The translations under genes and the position numbers were made by a program. Below, piece after piece: positions 27,101-35,392 of a stretch of DNA of 64,000 nt. How positions within the stretch are numbered: the stretch's first letter is position 1; each line of letters opens with the position of its first letter. A model generated the notes under the pieces. That model ran no database searches. It was not told where the DNA came from and saw only the letters and a program-made list of their open reading frames with translations. Origin of the DNA: Aminipila sp963524205 (GTDB lineage: Bacteria; Bacillota; Clostridia; Peptostreptococcales; Anaerovoracaceae); NCBI GenBank assembly GCA_963524205.1, contig CAURED010000013.1, positions 43,156 to 107,155 on the forward strand, given 5' to 3'.

Positions 27101-28395
27101 TAGTGCTTCATTTCATCTTCAGGAACCATACTTCCACCGGTCGCCCACAATATGTGAGTGGCCGTTTTTATTTTATCTTTTAATCCATATTGCTCTAAGT
27201 AGTCCTCATTTTGCATAACTCTTGCAATGGTATCAAAGGTTGCACAAGCAGATGGTTCTATATAAATTTCCTCTGCATCCGCTAAAGCCTTTAGATAATC
27301 ATAAAGCTTATAATCGTCTATTGTTGATATACCGTCCAACAATGTTTCCAACGCTTTCCCTACAAGCCTTGATGCTCTTCCTACTGCAAGTCCATCCGCA
27401 GCAGTTTTCCCATCAAGTCCTATATCCTCTACACAAATTCCATCGTGTAGGCCTGTGGACATACCTAATACCATACATGGTGCATGTGTAGGCTCCGCAA
27501 AGAAGCAATGGACATTTTCTCCAAATACTTTCTTTATTCCATAGGCAACGCCTCCCGGAGCTCCACCTACACCACAAGGAATATATACAAATAGTGGATG
27601 TGCAGAGTCCACCGTTACATTCAATTCTGCTAACTGCTTTTCTAATCTTTTTCCAACAGTAGCATATCCAAGGAACAAATCTAAAGATCCTTCATCATCT
27701 ACAAAGTGACACATTGGGTTGCCCTCTGCCTCTTTTCTTCCTTCTGCCACCGCCTTTTGATAACTGTCGGGATATTCAATAACCGTTGCTCCCCTTGAGC
27801 GAAGTAAATCCTTTTTCCACTGCCTTGCATCTGCAGACATGTGAACAGCTACATCAAATCCAAGCTGAGCACTCATAATTCCTATGGATAACCCCAGATT
27901 TCCTGTAGAGCCAACGGCTACACTATATTTGCTAAACAATTGTTTAAACCTGTCTTCTGCTAAAATCTCATAATTTTCATCTTTAGTAAGCATACCAGCT
28001 TCAATAGCTACATCCTCTGCAAACTTTACAACCTCATGAATACCTCCACGTGCCTTAATAGAACCCGATACAGGTAAATGGCTGTCACACTTTAGAAGTA
28101 AGCGGCCTTCATGGGTGTACCTCAGCATGTTAGATAAAACTTTTTGCATGTTTGGAATTTCTTTAAGTGGTGATTCTATAATACCACCACTTTTTTCTGT
28201 TTCTGGAAAAACCTTTTTTATGTATGGTGCAAATCTTTGTAGCCGTTTTTCTGCTTCATCGATGTCTTTTTGAGTAATGTCTTCATTAAAAGTATTTTCC
28301 ATACCTTTAGGATTTATCCAAAGAGTTTCCTTTGCATCAGCTAATGCCTGCACAGTTTCATTATATCTCCCTAGTTCTTTTAACTCGTTTAACAT
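27076..28395 (-). CDS. dsdA: D-serine dehydratase
   Basis: PLP enzyme converting D-serine to pyruvate and ammonia, 439 residues. The PLP lysine is Lys114 in SGSIKARGG, the phosphate loop is VGSTGNLGLSIG, and CDSHLPVSGS plus the C-terminal ATGGSMVPE are typical of DsdA. I chose the ATG at 28393-28395 since GGGAGG is 6 bases upstream. It overlaps the convergent TSCPD gene by 25 bases. No dsdX/dsdC neighbours are present. Confidence 0.92.
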   Translation of the reverse strand: MLNELKELGRYNETVQALADAKETLWINPKGMENTFNEDITQKDIDEAEKRLQRFAPYIKKVFPETEKSGGIIESPLKEIPNMQKVLSNMLRYTHEGRLLLKCDSHLPVSGSIKARGGIHEVVKFAEDVAIEAGMLTKDENYEILAEDRFKQLFSKYSVAVGSTGNLGLSIGIMSAQLGFDVAVHMSADARQWKKDLLRSRGATVIEYPDSYQKAVAEGRKEAEGNPMCHFVDDEGSLDLFLGYATVGKRLEKQLAELNVTVDSAHPLFVYIPCGVGGAPGGVAYGIKKVFGENVHCFFAEPTHAPCMVLGMSTGLHDGICVEDIGLDGKTAADGLAVGRASRLVGKALETLLDGISTIDDYKLYDYLKALADAEEIYIEPSACATFDTIARVMQNEDYLEQYGLKDKIKTATHILWATGGSMVPEDEMKHYYSLASKI

Positions 28396-28480
28396 TGCAA
28401 CCTCCCAAAATTTAGCATACAATTAGATAGTGTATTTACCTTTAGTTTTGCATACATTATAACATAGCAAGGAGATTAAA

Positions 28481-29653
28481 ATGGGCACATTTTTGTTTAA
28501 AATATTTATAAAAGATTATGAAAACACAAAAGATCCTATAGTAAGGCAAAAATATGGCAAGCTGGCTGGATTTGTAGGTATCATTTCCAATATGATATTA
28601 TGCACTATGAAAGTACTAATTGGAGTTTTTACAAACAGTATCGCAATAATTGCAGATGGAATTAACAATTTAACTGATGCGTCTTCTTCCCTCATAACAT
28701 TAATTGGGTTTAAACTTGCTGCAATGCCAGAAGACAAAAATCATCCTTATGGACATGCCCGAATTGAATACCTTACAGGTCTTCTTATTTCTGCTATAAT
28801 TATCGTTCTTGGCTTTCAGCTTGTAAAAACCTCCTTTAATAAGGTTCTACATCCTGATCCTATGCAATTTAGCTATATTACCCTCATAGTTTTAGCAGTT
28901 GCTATAGCCGTTAAAATTTGGCAGTCAAGGTTTAATCGTTTTGCAGGGAAAAAAATCAACTCTGTAGCCCTAATAGCAACAGCCACAGACAGCAGAAATG
29001 ATGTTATTGCTACAAGTGCTGTTTTAATTAGTATTATTATAGGTAAAATTACTAACTTTCAGCTGGACGGTATCATGGGCTGCTTCGTTGCATTATTTAT
29101 TATTTGGTCTGGTATTCAGCTTATTCGTGAAACATCAAGTCCCTTACTTGGAGAAGCTCCTGATCCTGCACTTGTCACTGCAATTTTAGAAGGGGCTGAA
29201 GCTCATGAGGGTGTTATTGGTACTCATGACTTAATGATTCACAATTATGGTCCTGGCAGAATTTTTGCTTCTATTCACATAGAAGTGGATTCGGAACGGG
29301 ACATCATGGAAAGCCATGATATAGTAGATAATATCGAAAGATCTTTAAGCTGCAACCTTAAAATTAATTTAACTGCTCACATGGATCCAGTAAAACTTAA
29401 TGACCCCCTTACCGAACAGCTTCGTTCAATTTTACAAGAAACAATTGCCCCTTTAGAAGGAATCTTGGGAATACACGATTTGAGAATCATTCCTGGCCCA
29501 ACTCACACAAATATTATTTTTGACGCAGTCATGTCTTCAGAATGTAAAATAAAACAATCTGAGTTTCAAACTGTAATTAACAAAAAAATCAAAGAAATTA
29601 ATGAAAATTATTTTGTGTCTATTACATTTGATAAAGCATATATAAAGCCTTAG
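28481..29653 (+). CDS. Cation diffusion facilitator family transporter
   Basis: 390-residue metal/proton antiporter with six membrane helices. The CDF zinc-site motifs are visible: ADGINNLTDASSS in helix 2, HPYGHARIEY between helices 3 and 2-proximal loops, and the paired Asp in helix 5 (ATDSRNDVIATSA). A long cytoplasmic part (about 210-390) appears to hold more than one CDF C-terminal-like unit, making it longer than the usual 300 residues. It probably exports Zn2+, Mn2+ or Fe2+. CAAGGAGA precedes the start. It is divergent from dsdA. Confidence 0.87.
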   Translation: MGTFLFKIFIKDYENTKDPIVRQKYGKLAGFVGIISNMILCTMKVLIGVFTNSIAIIADGINNLTDASSSLITLIGFKLAAMPEDKNHPYGHARIEYLTGLLISAIIIVLGFQLVKTSFNKVLHPDPMQFSYITLIVLAVAIAVKIWQSRFNRFAGKKINSVALIATATDSRNDVIATSAVLISIIIGKITNFQLDGIMGCFVALFIIWSGIQLIRETSSPLLGEAPDPALVTAILEGAEAHEGVIGTHDLMIHNYGPGRIFASIHIEVDSERDIMESHDIVDNIERSLSCNLKINLTAHMDPVKLNDPLTEQLRSILQETIAPLEGILGIHDLRIIPGPTHTNIIFDAVMSSECKIKQSEFQTVINKKIKEINENYFVSITFDKAYIKP

Positions 29654-29697
29654 CTTTACTTATTGTTTAATTTTTACCATAATTGTGTATAATAAAA

Positions 29698-29726
29698 TAG
29701 ACACTTAACATAAGGTGAGGTATAAT
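29698..29726 (+). promoter_or_regulatory. SigA-type promoter of the rubredoxin-flavodiiron operon
   Basis: TAGACA (29698-29703), exactly 17 bp, then TATAAT (29721-29726), about 55 bp before the rubredoxin ATG. Confidence 0.7.
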
Positions 29727-29780
29727 CAAGGCAAAATATAGTAGTTTTATAAACTACATAAAAGAAAGGAACTGAGTGAT

Positions 29781-29912
29781 ATGAAAAAATATGTATGCGA
29801 AATTTGTGGTTACGAATATGACGGAGATACTCCATTTGAAGAACTTCCAGATGATTATGAGTGTCCAATCTGCGGTGTAGGTAAAGACCAGTTTGAGGAG
29901 CAGGAAGCATAA
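29781..29912 (+). CDS. Rubredoxin
   Basis: 43-residue iron protein with both Fe(Cys)4 knuckles, CEICGYEYDG and CPICGVGKDQF. It is slightly shorter than the usual 52-54 residues because the tail ends EEQEA. It passes electrons from NAD(P)H:rubredoxin reductase to the flavodiiron protein. AAAGGA precedes the ATG. Its stop codon overlaps the next start by one base (TAATG), so the two are translationally coupled. Confidence 0.93.
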   Translation: MKKYVCEICGYEYDGDTPFEELPDDYECPICGVGKDQFEEQEA

Positions 29913-31021
29913 TGAAAATTACTGGCAGTGTATACACCGTAGGCGTTGTGGACAAGGATATAAGAATATTCCACGGTTACTATACTCCTATCGGGACTAC
30001 CTATAACTCTTTCTTGGTTCTTGATGAAAAGGTTACATTAATCGATTTTGTAAAACAAACATTTACCGATGAGTTCTTAAAAAATATTGAAGAGATTCTT
30101 CAGGGAAGAACCATTGACTATATCATCTGTAATCACGTTGAACCGGATCATAGCGGAGCATTACCAAAAGTTATGGAAAGATATCCTCAGGCCATGGTTT
30201 ATGGAACTGCAAACTGCGAAAAAGGCTTAAAGGCTTATTATCCATCTGCAAAATATGATTTTACAGTTGTAAAGTTAGGGGATACTTTAAATACAGGTAA
30301 GTATAACTTTAAATTTATACCTATGCCTATGGTTCATTGGCCTGATAGTATGTCCACTTATTTGGAAGAAGAAAAAATATTGTTTTCAAATGATGCCTTT
30401 GGACAACATACTGGTACGGGTGAAGTTTTTGATACAGAAAATGGTCTAAATAAGCTGATTGACAGAGCAGCCGACTACTATGCAAATATTGTTTTGCCTT
30501 TTGGAATGCAAGTTGGAAAGCTTATTTTATCTATCTCATCTCTTGATATTAAAATAGTTTGTCCCTCTCACGGAGTTATCATAACAAAGTATCTTCCTGA
30601 AATTCTGCTAAAATATATTTTCTGGAGCCAAAATCAAACAGATGATAAAAAGGTTTTGATTGTATATGATACCATGTGGGGTACAACGAAAAAACTTGCA
30701 CAACAGCTTAATGAAGAATACAAAAATAAGGGATTTAACGTAGAGGTTATAAATCTTTCTGAAGAGCATTATTCTTATGCCATGTCAAGAGCACTGGAGG
30801 CCAAGTATATTTTTGTAGGTTCTCCTACCTTAAATAATACCATGCTGCCTTCAGTCATTGCTTTTCTAACCTATATGAAAGGTTTGAAGCCTAAGGAGAG
30901 AATTGGCAAAGCCTTTGGTGCCTATGGCTGGAGTGGAGAATCTATTTCCCAAATCAACGATATCTTATTATCTTGCGGTTTTGAGACAGAAGAACCCTTA
31001 AAGGCTCTTTGGAATATTTAA
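29912..31021 (+). CDS. A-type flavodiiron protein (oxygen/NO reductase)
   Basis: 369 residues. A metallo-beta-lactamase-like diiron domain (1-250) carries the ligand motifs NHVEPDHSG, MVHWPDSM, SNDAFGQH and CPSHG. A flavodoxin-like FMN domain (about 253-369) has IVYDTMWGTTKKLA and SPTLNNTMLPSV. It reduces O2 to water (or NO to N2O) with electrons from rubredoxin, protecting an anaerobe. The C-terminus stops at LKALWNI, about 25-30 residues earlier than typical FprA proteins, directly before a terminator, so the last helix seems to be missing. Confidence 0.9.
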   Translation: MKITGSVYTVGVVDKDIRIFHGYYTPIGTTYNSFLVLDEKVTLIDFVKQTFTDEFLKNIEEILQGRTIDYIICNHVEPDHSGALPKVMERYPQAMVYGTANCEKGLKAYYPSAKYDFTVVKLGDTLNTGKYNFKFIPMPMVHWPDSMSTYLEEEKILFSNDAFGQHTGTGEVFDTENGLNKLIDRAADYYANIVLPFGMQVGKLILSISSLDIKIVCPSHGVIITKYLPEILLKYIFWSQNQTDDKKVLIVYDTMWGTTKKLAQQLNEEYKNKGFNVEVINLSEEHYSYAMSRALEAKYIFVGSPTLNNTMLPSVIAFLTYMKGLKPKERIGKAFGAYGWSGESISQINDILLSCGFETEEPLKALWNI

Positions 31022-31030
31022 ACAAACTAA

Positions 31031-31074
31031 AAATGCTTTCAACTGAAATTAAATTTCAGTTGAAAGCATTTTTT
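31031..31074 (+). terminator. Terminator after the flavodiiron gene
   Basis: AATGCTTTCAACTGAAAT pairs with ATTTCAGTTGAAAGCATT and is followed by TTTTATTTTT. The rest of the gap to 31293 holds no gene. A short hairpin GGATCCA...TGGATC lies at about 31248-31269. Confidence 0.88.
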
Positions 31075-31293
31075 ATTTTTTCTTAAAAATAAGAAAAGAA
31101 CAAAAAACATTTTTCTGAATAATATAAAAAAGTATGGAGCTATGCTTCATATCTTTAATCAATATTTCCCTTTAAGAATTGATTTCTATGCGAGTAAAAT
31201 TTATTTATGAATATGACTATAAGAAATTATGTCTATGCAAAAAAACGGATCCATCTATACTGTGGATCTTAATGTCTTGGGAGGATTTTAATA

Positions 31294-31698
31294 ATGGCAA
31301 ATGCTATAAGTTATGAATTATTTACTGCAAAACAAGGCGCAGCTAATGGGATTGCTTCACTTGATGCAACAGGTTCAGTTCCTGTTGCACAATTACCTGC
31401 CGGAGATGCCAATGGAGTAGCTTCACTAGATATAAACAGTAAGATTCCAGTTGCTCAACTACCTGACGTGGCTATTGACAGTTATAAAGGTGTATTTGCT
31501 GATTCTGCCGCATTAATTGCCGCATATCCTACAGCAGAAATATCTGACTATGCTTATGTAACAGCTACGACTTCTTACTGGTACTGGAATGCTGCATTAG
31601 GAACACCTGCGTGGGTGAACCAGCAGATTACAGAAGCTGCTTATACCGCACTATCAACTGCAGAAAAAGCAGGAGTCCCTTATATTGTAATAGCTTAA
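31294..31698 (+). CDS. Phage-tail-fibre-like repeat protein with AISYELF start
   Basis: 134 residues. After the N-terminal motif AISYELFTA come two tandem units of about 23 residues, each with ANG(I/V)ASLD and PVAQLP, resembling repeats in phage tail fibres. The rest (about 62-134) is aromatic, with YAYVTATTSYWYWNAA and WVNQQIT, also fibre-like. No signal peptide is seen. TTGGGAGG precedes the start. The next gene, 20 bp on, begins with the same AISYELF motif. No phage genes are nearby, so a domesticated structural or surface protein is likely. The function is not established. Confidence 0.72.
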   Translation: MANAISYELFTAKQGAANGIASLDATGSVPVAQLPAGDANGVASLDINSKIPVAQLPDVAIDSYKGVFADSAALIAAYPTAEISDYAYVTATTSYWYWNAALGTPAWVNQQITEAAYTALSTAEKAGVPYIVIA

Positions 31699-31718
31699 AC
31701 TATGAACGGGAGGGAACT

Positions 31719-32174
31719 ATGAGCGGAGCGATAAGTTATGAACTGTTTAGTGCAAGAGTCGGCAGCACCAGCAGCGGATTTACTCCTGACGGCGGAATTT
31801 ATGAAACCTTTGTCAATAACACAGGCACTAGCGTAAAAGGTACTATTGTTGTTGCATCTACTACGACTAATAATGCTGTTGATATTGCACCTATAGGTTC
31901 CACAATGCCAATCGGAGTTATCTATGAAAACGCGGTTCCTAATGGTTCACCTGTAAAGGTTGTGGTTTATGGTAAGGCGGAAGTTCTTCTGGAAGACAGT
32001 CAAAGTGCTACCGTTGGTTATTGGTGTAGTGTAAGTAATACAATCGCCGGCAGAATGTTTCAACAAAGTTCTGAACCAACTGACACGAATCATTATCGTG
32101 AAATTGGTCACAGTCTTCAGACTGTAACTGGCGGTACTGACCTATTGGCATTAGTACAATTGCATTTCAATTAA
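31719..32174 (+). CDS. Phage-decoration-like protein with AISYELF start
   Basis: 151 residues beginning MSGAISYELFSARVG, which matches the N-terminus of the preceding gene. The remaining small beta-rich domain (TIVVASTTTNN, PIGVIYENAV, VVVYGKAEVLLEDS) resembles capsid-decoration-like domains such as DUF2190. I chose the ATG at 31719 with CGGGAGGGA just upstream. It probably forms an operon with the previous gene, 20 bp away. A strong terminator follows. It could be a spore-surface or export-related protein. The role is unknown. Confidence 0.7.
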   Translation: MSGAISYELFSARVGSTSSGFTPDGGIYETFVNNTGTSVKGTIVVASTTTNNAVDIAPIGSTMPIGVIYENAVPNGSPVKVVVYGKAEVLLEDSQSATVGYWCSVSNTIAGRMFQQSSEPTDTNHYREIGHSLQTVTGGTDLLALVQLHFN

Positions 32175-32197
32175 GCAATCTGCTATGTTTAAATCAA

Positions 32198-32240
32198 CTC
32201 CTGGTTAATATACAAATGTATATTAATCAGGAGCCTTTAA
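32198..32240. terminator. Bidirectional terminator, phage-like pair / cysteine desulfidase
   Basis: CTCCTGGTTAATATACA (32198-32214) pairs with TGTATATTAATCAGGAG (32217-32233), with one G-U, followed by CCTTTAATTT. It lies between converging genes. Confidence 0.82.
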
Positions 32241-32282
32241 TTTACCATAACTTAACTTATACTTTGTATACTAGTTCAGCTA

Positions 32283-33605
32283 TTAATCGCTTACTATTTC
32301 TGGTGATTGATATCTATTTGCATTAGGTTCATCACCAATCATCAAATGGAGAATTTCCGTATCCGTCTCTCTCATTCCATCTCGGCCAATATAGCCTATA
32401 TTCTCAATAGTTTTCTCTATATCGTCTGTGACAATTCCCTCACCACCTTGAAACCTTCTTTTCTGAACGGTCATATTATGGGCCATAATTGCTGCATCCA
32501 GTGCAGATGCAATTTTTGCGGCGCATGAAGCCTTTGCTCCATCACATAATATACCGCCCACATTACCTACTGTATTAATGATTGTGGAAGAAATATCTTC
32601 AAAAGAGCCCCCATGTAAATATGTTATGGCGGCACCACTGCCACAAGCAGCGCTTACCGCACCGCAAAATGCTGACAGCTTTCCGATATATTTTTTCATG
32701 TGTATGGAAACCAAATTGCTGATTAACAATGCACGATACATTTTTTCTTGGCTAACATCCAGCTCTTTTGCATATTCTACTACAGGGACCGTAACTGTAA
32801 TCCCTTGATTTCCGCTACCGGAATTAATGACTACAGGCATTGAACTCCCAGCCATACGTGCGTCAGAACCTGCCGCTGCTTTTGCTTTTGCTCTGATCTT
32901 TATATCGTTACCATAAGACTCCAGCAGCGTTTTTCCTACAGCAGCCCCATACTCATTAGTCAGGCCTTCTTCTGCAATCGCTGTGTTAACACAAATCTGA
33001 TAATCCAGTATAGTTTTTACCTCGCCTATCTTTACTATATCTGCAAAAGCAACAATATCTTTCACATTAAGAAGTTTTTTCTTTTCCTCCAGCTTTATGC
33101 TGTTTTCCTCTAAGTTTTTTTCAAATATAATATCCGAGTCTTTCTTTATTAAAACAATATTTGTATGACTATCTTTTACAATAACTTGGGCACTATGTTC
33201 CTTGCAAGCAACCACTATATCAATATATAAGTTACTTTCTCCTTCCTGAAGCGTACACTTACAAAAGTTTTTCTGCAGAAGCTCCTTTGCTTTTTCTATA
33301 TCAGGCTCAGTAACATGATTAAGCACCTCCAGCTTATGATCAGTAGTACATTCACCTGCTATCGCCCCTAGAATAGCAGCTGCTTCTATTCCGCGAAGCC
33401 CACCTGAATTTGGTACAACTACACCTTTTACGTTTTTTATAATGTTTCCGCTACATTTTATGTTCATGCCCTCTGGAAAATTCCCTAATGTTGCTGCCGC
33501 CTTTGCCGCTGCATAGGCAATAGCTCCTGGTTCGGTACATCCTAAAGCTGGAACTAGTTCACTTTTTAAAATTTCAATAAAGGCAGTATACATTTCTTTA
33601 TTCAT
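32283..33605 (-). CDS. L-cysteine desulfidase family protein (CyuA/UPF0597)
   Basis: 440 residues, full length for the family. It degrades L-cysteine to pyruvate, ammonia and sulfide in the cytoplasm, probably with an oxygen-sensitive 4Fe-4S cluster. Conserved Cys-containing segments are ALGCTEPGAIA, FCGAVSAACGSGAA and LCDGAKASCAAKI. SGNIIKNVKGVVVPNSGG and SGSGNQGI are other family blocks. It is divergent from a GntR-type regulator with a perfect 9-bp dyad between them. Serine dehydratase activity is an alternative. Confidence 0.87.
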   Translation of the reverse strand: MNKEMYTAFIEILKSELVPALGCTEPGAIAYAAAKAAATLGNFPEGMNIKCSGNIIKNVKGVVVPNSGGLRGIEAAAILGAIAGECTTDHKLEVLNHVTEPDIEKAKELLQKNFCKCTLQEGESNLYIDIVVACKEHSAQVIVKDSHTNIVLIKKDSDIIFEKNLEENSIKLEEKKKLLNVKDIVAFADIVKIGEVKTILDYQICVNTAIAEEGLTNEYGAAVGKTLLESYGNDIKIRAKAKAAAGSDARMAGSSMPVVINSGSGNQGITVTVPVVEYAKELDVSQEKMYRALLISNLVSIHMKKYIGKLSAFCGAVSAACGSGAAITYLHGGSFEDISSTIINTVGNVGGILCDGAKASCAAKIASALDAAIMAHNMTVQKRRFQGGEGIVTDDIEKTIENIGYIGRDGMRETDTEILHLMIGDEPNANRYQSPEIVSD

Positions 33606-33675
33606 ATTTCTTGACCCCCATTAAATTCCTGTTTTATGCGTTAATTTAATTATTATTATTTCTCATATTATCACT

Positions 33676-33696
33676 AATAATATCAGAGATATTATT
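33676..33696. promoter_or_regulatory. Perfect dyad between the desulfidase and its GntR regulator
   Basis: AATAATATC-AGA-GATATTATT, exact 9-bp arms, lies in the middle of the 187-bp divergent spacer. It is a good operator candidate for the adjacent GntR protein. Confidence 0.5.
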
Positions 33697-33792
33697 ACAC
33701 GTCAACTATGCAATTTCCTTGAATTTCTTCCGGCTCTCTGCTATTATTAAGTAATCAAATTAAAGAAAAAAGGATATACTGAAGGAGAAATT

Positions 33793-34422
33793 ATGTCTAA
33801 AAACACTAGTTTAAAAGAGATGATATATAACGAAGTATTCCAGAGCATTATCAAAGGGGAATATGCTGCAAATGACATAATCAGCGAAAAAATGCTTGTG
33901 GAAAAATATCAGGTTAGCAAGTCGCCTGTTCGTGAAGCTTTGGTAGAACTTTGTAATGAAGGTATTCTCAGAAGCATGCCGCGCTATGGCTATGCAGTAG
34001 TGCAGCTGACTAGAAATGATATAGAAAATATTCTGAAATACCGCGTTATACTAGAAGGGGGCTCTTTACGTGATTGTATACACAACATTACTGAAACACA
34101 ACTTGTAATGCTGGAAGAAATTGATGCAGCCTGTGCCGCACATGAATGTTCCTGTGATTTCTTTACTCACTGGGAACATAACATGGAGTTTCATCTAAAA
34201 TTGATTTCATTTTGTGGTAATGAGTTTTCATACAATATGCTGAAGAAATCTCTAGACAATTTAACCCGTGCCTATGCACAGTTTTACTGGAACAAGTGGA
34301 ATAATATAGAAATACCTACAGATACTAAATACCATGTGAAAATTATAGATTGTTTAAGAAAAAATGATTTAGAAGGTGCTATTCACTTTTTAAAGGAAGA
34401 TATAAGCGATTTTGGAATATAA
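33793..34422 (+). CDS. GntR/FadR-family transcriptional regulator
   Basis: 209 residues. The N-terminal winged helix has SEKMLVEKYQVSKSPVREALVELCNEGIL, a typical GntR recognition region. The C-terminal alpha-helical FCD-type effector domain spans about 80-209. GAAGGAGA precedes the start. It is divergent from the cysteine desulfidase gene, its probable target, and 12 bp upstream of the nfo gene, with which it may share a transcript. The effector is unknown; cysteine or a product is a guess. Confidence 0.85.
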   Translation: MSKNTSLKEMIYNEVFQSIIKGEYAANDIISEKMLVEKYQVSKSPVREALVELCNEGILRSMPRYGYAVVQLTRNDIENILKYRVILEGGSLRDCIHNITETQLVMLEEIDAACAAHECSCDFFTHWEHNMEFHLKLISFCGNEFSYNMLKKSLDNLTRAYAQFYWNKWNNIEIPTDTKYHVKIIDCLRKNDLEGAIHFLKEDISDFGI

Positions 34423-34434
34423 GGAGGCATTAAC

Positions 34435-35268
34435 ATGCTTAATATAGGATGTCACTTGTCTGCTTCAAAGGGCTTTGAAAACATGGGAAAGGTAGCACTT
34501 TCAATTGGTGCTAATACTTTTCAGTTTTTTACAAGAAACCCCCGAGGTGGCAAGGCTAAAGAGATAGATGAGAAAGATGTACAAGCTTTTTTAAGCCTTG
34601 CAAAAGAAAATAATTTTGCAAAATTAGTAGCTCATGCTCCATATACGGTCAATCCCTGCTCTAAAGATACGAAAATTCGTGAGTTCGCCCGTATGATTAT
34701 GGAAGACGATTTAAGAAGAATGGAGTATATTCCTGGAAACTATTATAATTTCCATCCAGGCAGCCATGTGGGACAGGGAATTGATACGGGTATTGAGATC
34801 ATTGCAGATTTGCTTAATGATATAATAACACCAAGCCAATCCACCGTCGTTCTGCTAGAAACTATGTCTGGCAAAGGAAGTGAAGTAGGCAGCAGATTTG
34901 AAGAATTAAAATCTTTAATTGACAGAGTTGAATTAAAAGATAAGATAGGTATCTGCATGGACACCTGCCATGTTAATGATGCAGGTTATGATATAGTAAA
35001 TGATCTTGACGGAGTTTTGTCAGACTTCGACCAAATCATTGGCCTGGATAAATTATATGCAATGCATATAAACGACAGCTTGAATCCGCTTTCTGCACAC
35101 AAAGATAGGCATGCAAAAATAGGTGAAGGCCACATAGGCCATGAAGGAATCTGTAATGTTATAAACCATCCAAAGTTATGTCACCTGCCCTTTATTCTGG
35201 AAACGCCAAATGAACTAGATGGGTATCAAAAAGAAATAGCTATGCTCCGCAGCAGCTGGCATTGCTAG
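34435..35268 (+). CDS. nfo: Endonuclease IV (AP endonuclease)
   Basis: 277-residue zinc-dependent DNA repair enzyme of the TIM-barrel AP endonuclease 2 family. Recognisable zinc-site and barrel segments: CHLSASKGFENM, FQFFTRNPRG, AHAPYTVNP, NFHPGSHVG, LLETMSGKGSEVG, ICMDTCHVNDAGYD, HINDS and HKDRHAKIGEG. It incises DNA at abasic sites and some oxidised bases. TAAGGAGGC lies before the ATG, 12 bp after the GntR gene. Confidence 0.94.
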   Translation: MLNIGCHLSASKGFENMGKVALSIGANTFQFFTRNPRGGKAKEIDEKDVQAFLSLAKENNFAKLVAHAPYTVNPCSKDTKIREFARMIMEDDLRRMEYIPGNYYNFHPGSHVGQGIDTGIEIIADLLNDIITPSQSTVVLLETMSGKGSEVGSRFEELKSLIDRVELKDKIGICMDTCHVNDAGYDIVNDLDGVLSDFDQIIGLDKLYAMHINDSLNPLSAHKDRHAKIGEGHIGHEGICNVINHPKLCHLPFILETPNELDGYQKEIAMLRSSWHC

Positions 35269-35301
35269 GTGGCTATATTAATTTCCTTTTACAGTGAATT
35301 A

Positions 35302-35366
35302 TAAAAGCTTTTAAGATATCAAGTTAAAGCAGTAATTTTACCGCCCTTGACGCTTAAAAGCTTTTA
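35302..35366. terminator. Long stem-loop between nfo and the coiled-coil gene
   Basis: TAAAAGCTTTTAAG (35302-35315) pairs exactly with CTTAAAAGCTTTTA (35353-35366), with a further TCAAG/CTTGA pair inside, between converging genes. Confidence 0.65.
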
Positions 35367-35392
35367 CATCTAAAATACTACCTCTTTATCTT

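Noticed and set aside
31294..32174. Prophage remnant
   Set aside because: Only two phage-like structural domains are seen, with their own ribosome sites and terminator and a shared N-terminal tag. No integrase, capsid, portal or lysis genes are near, though decay of a prophage cannot be excluded.
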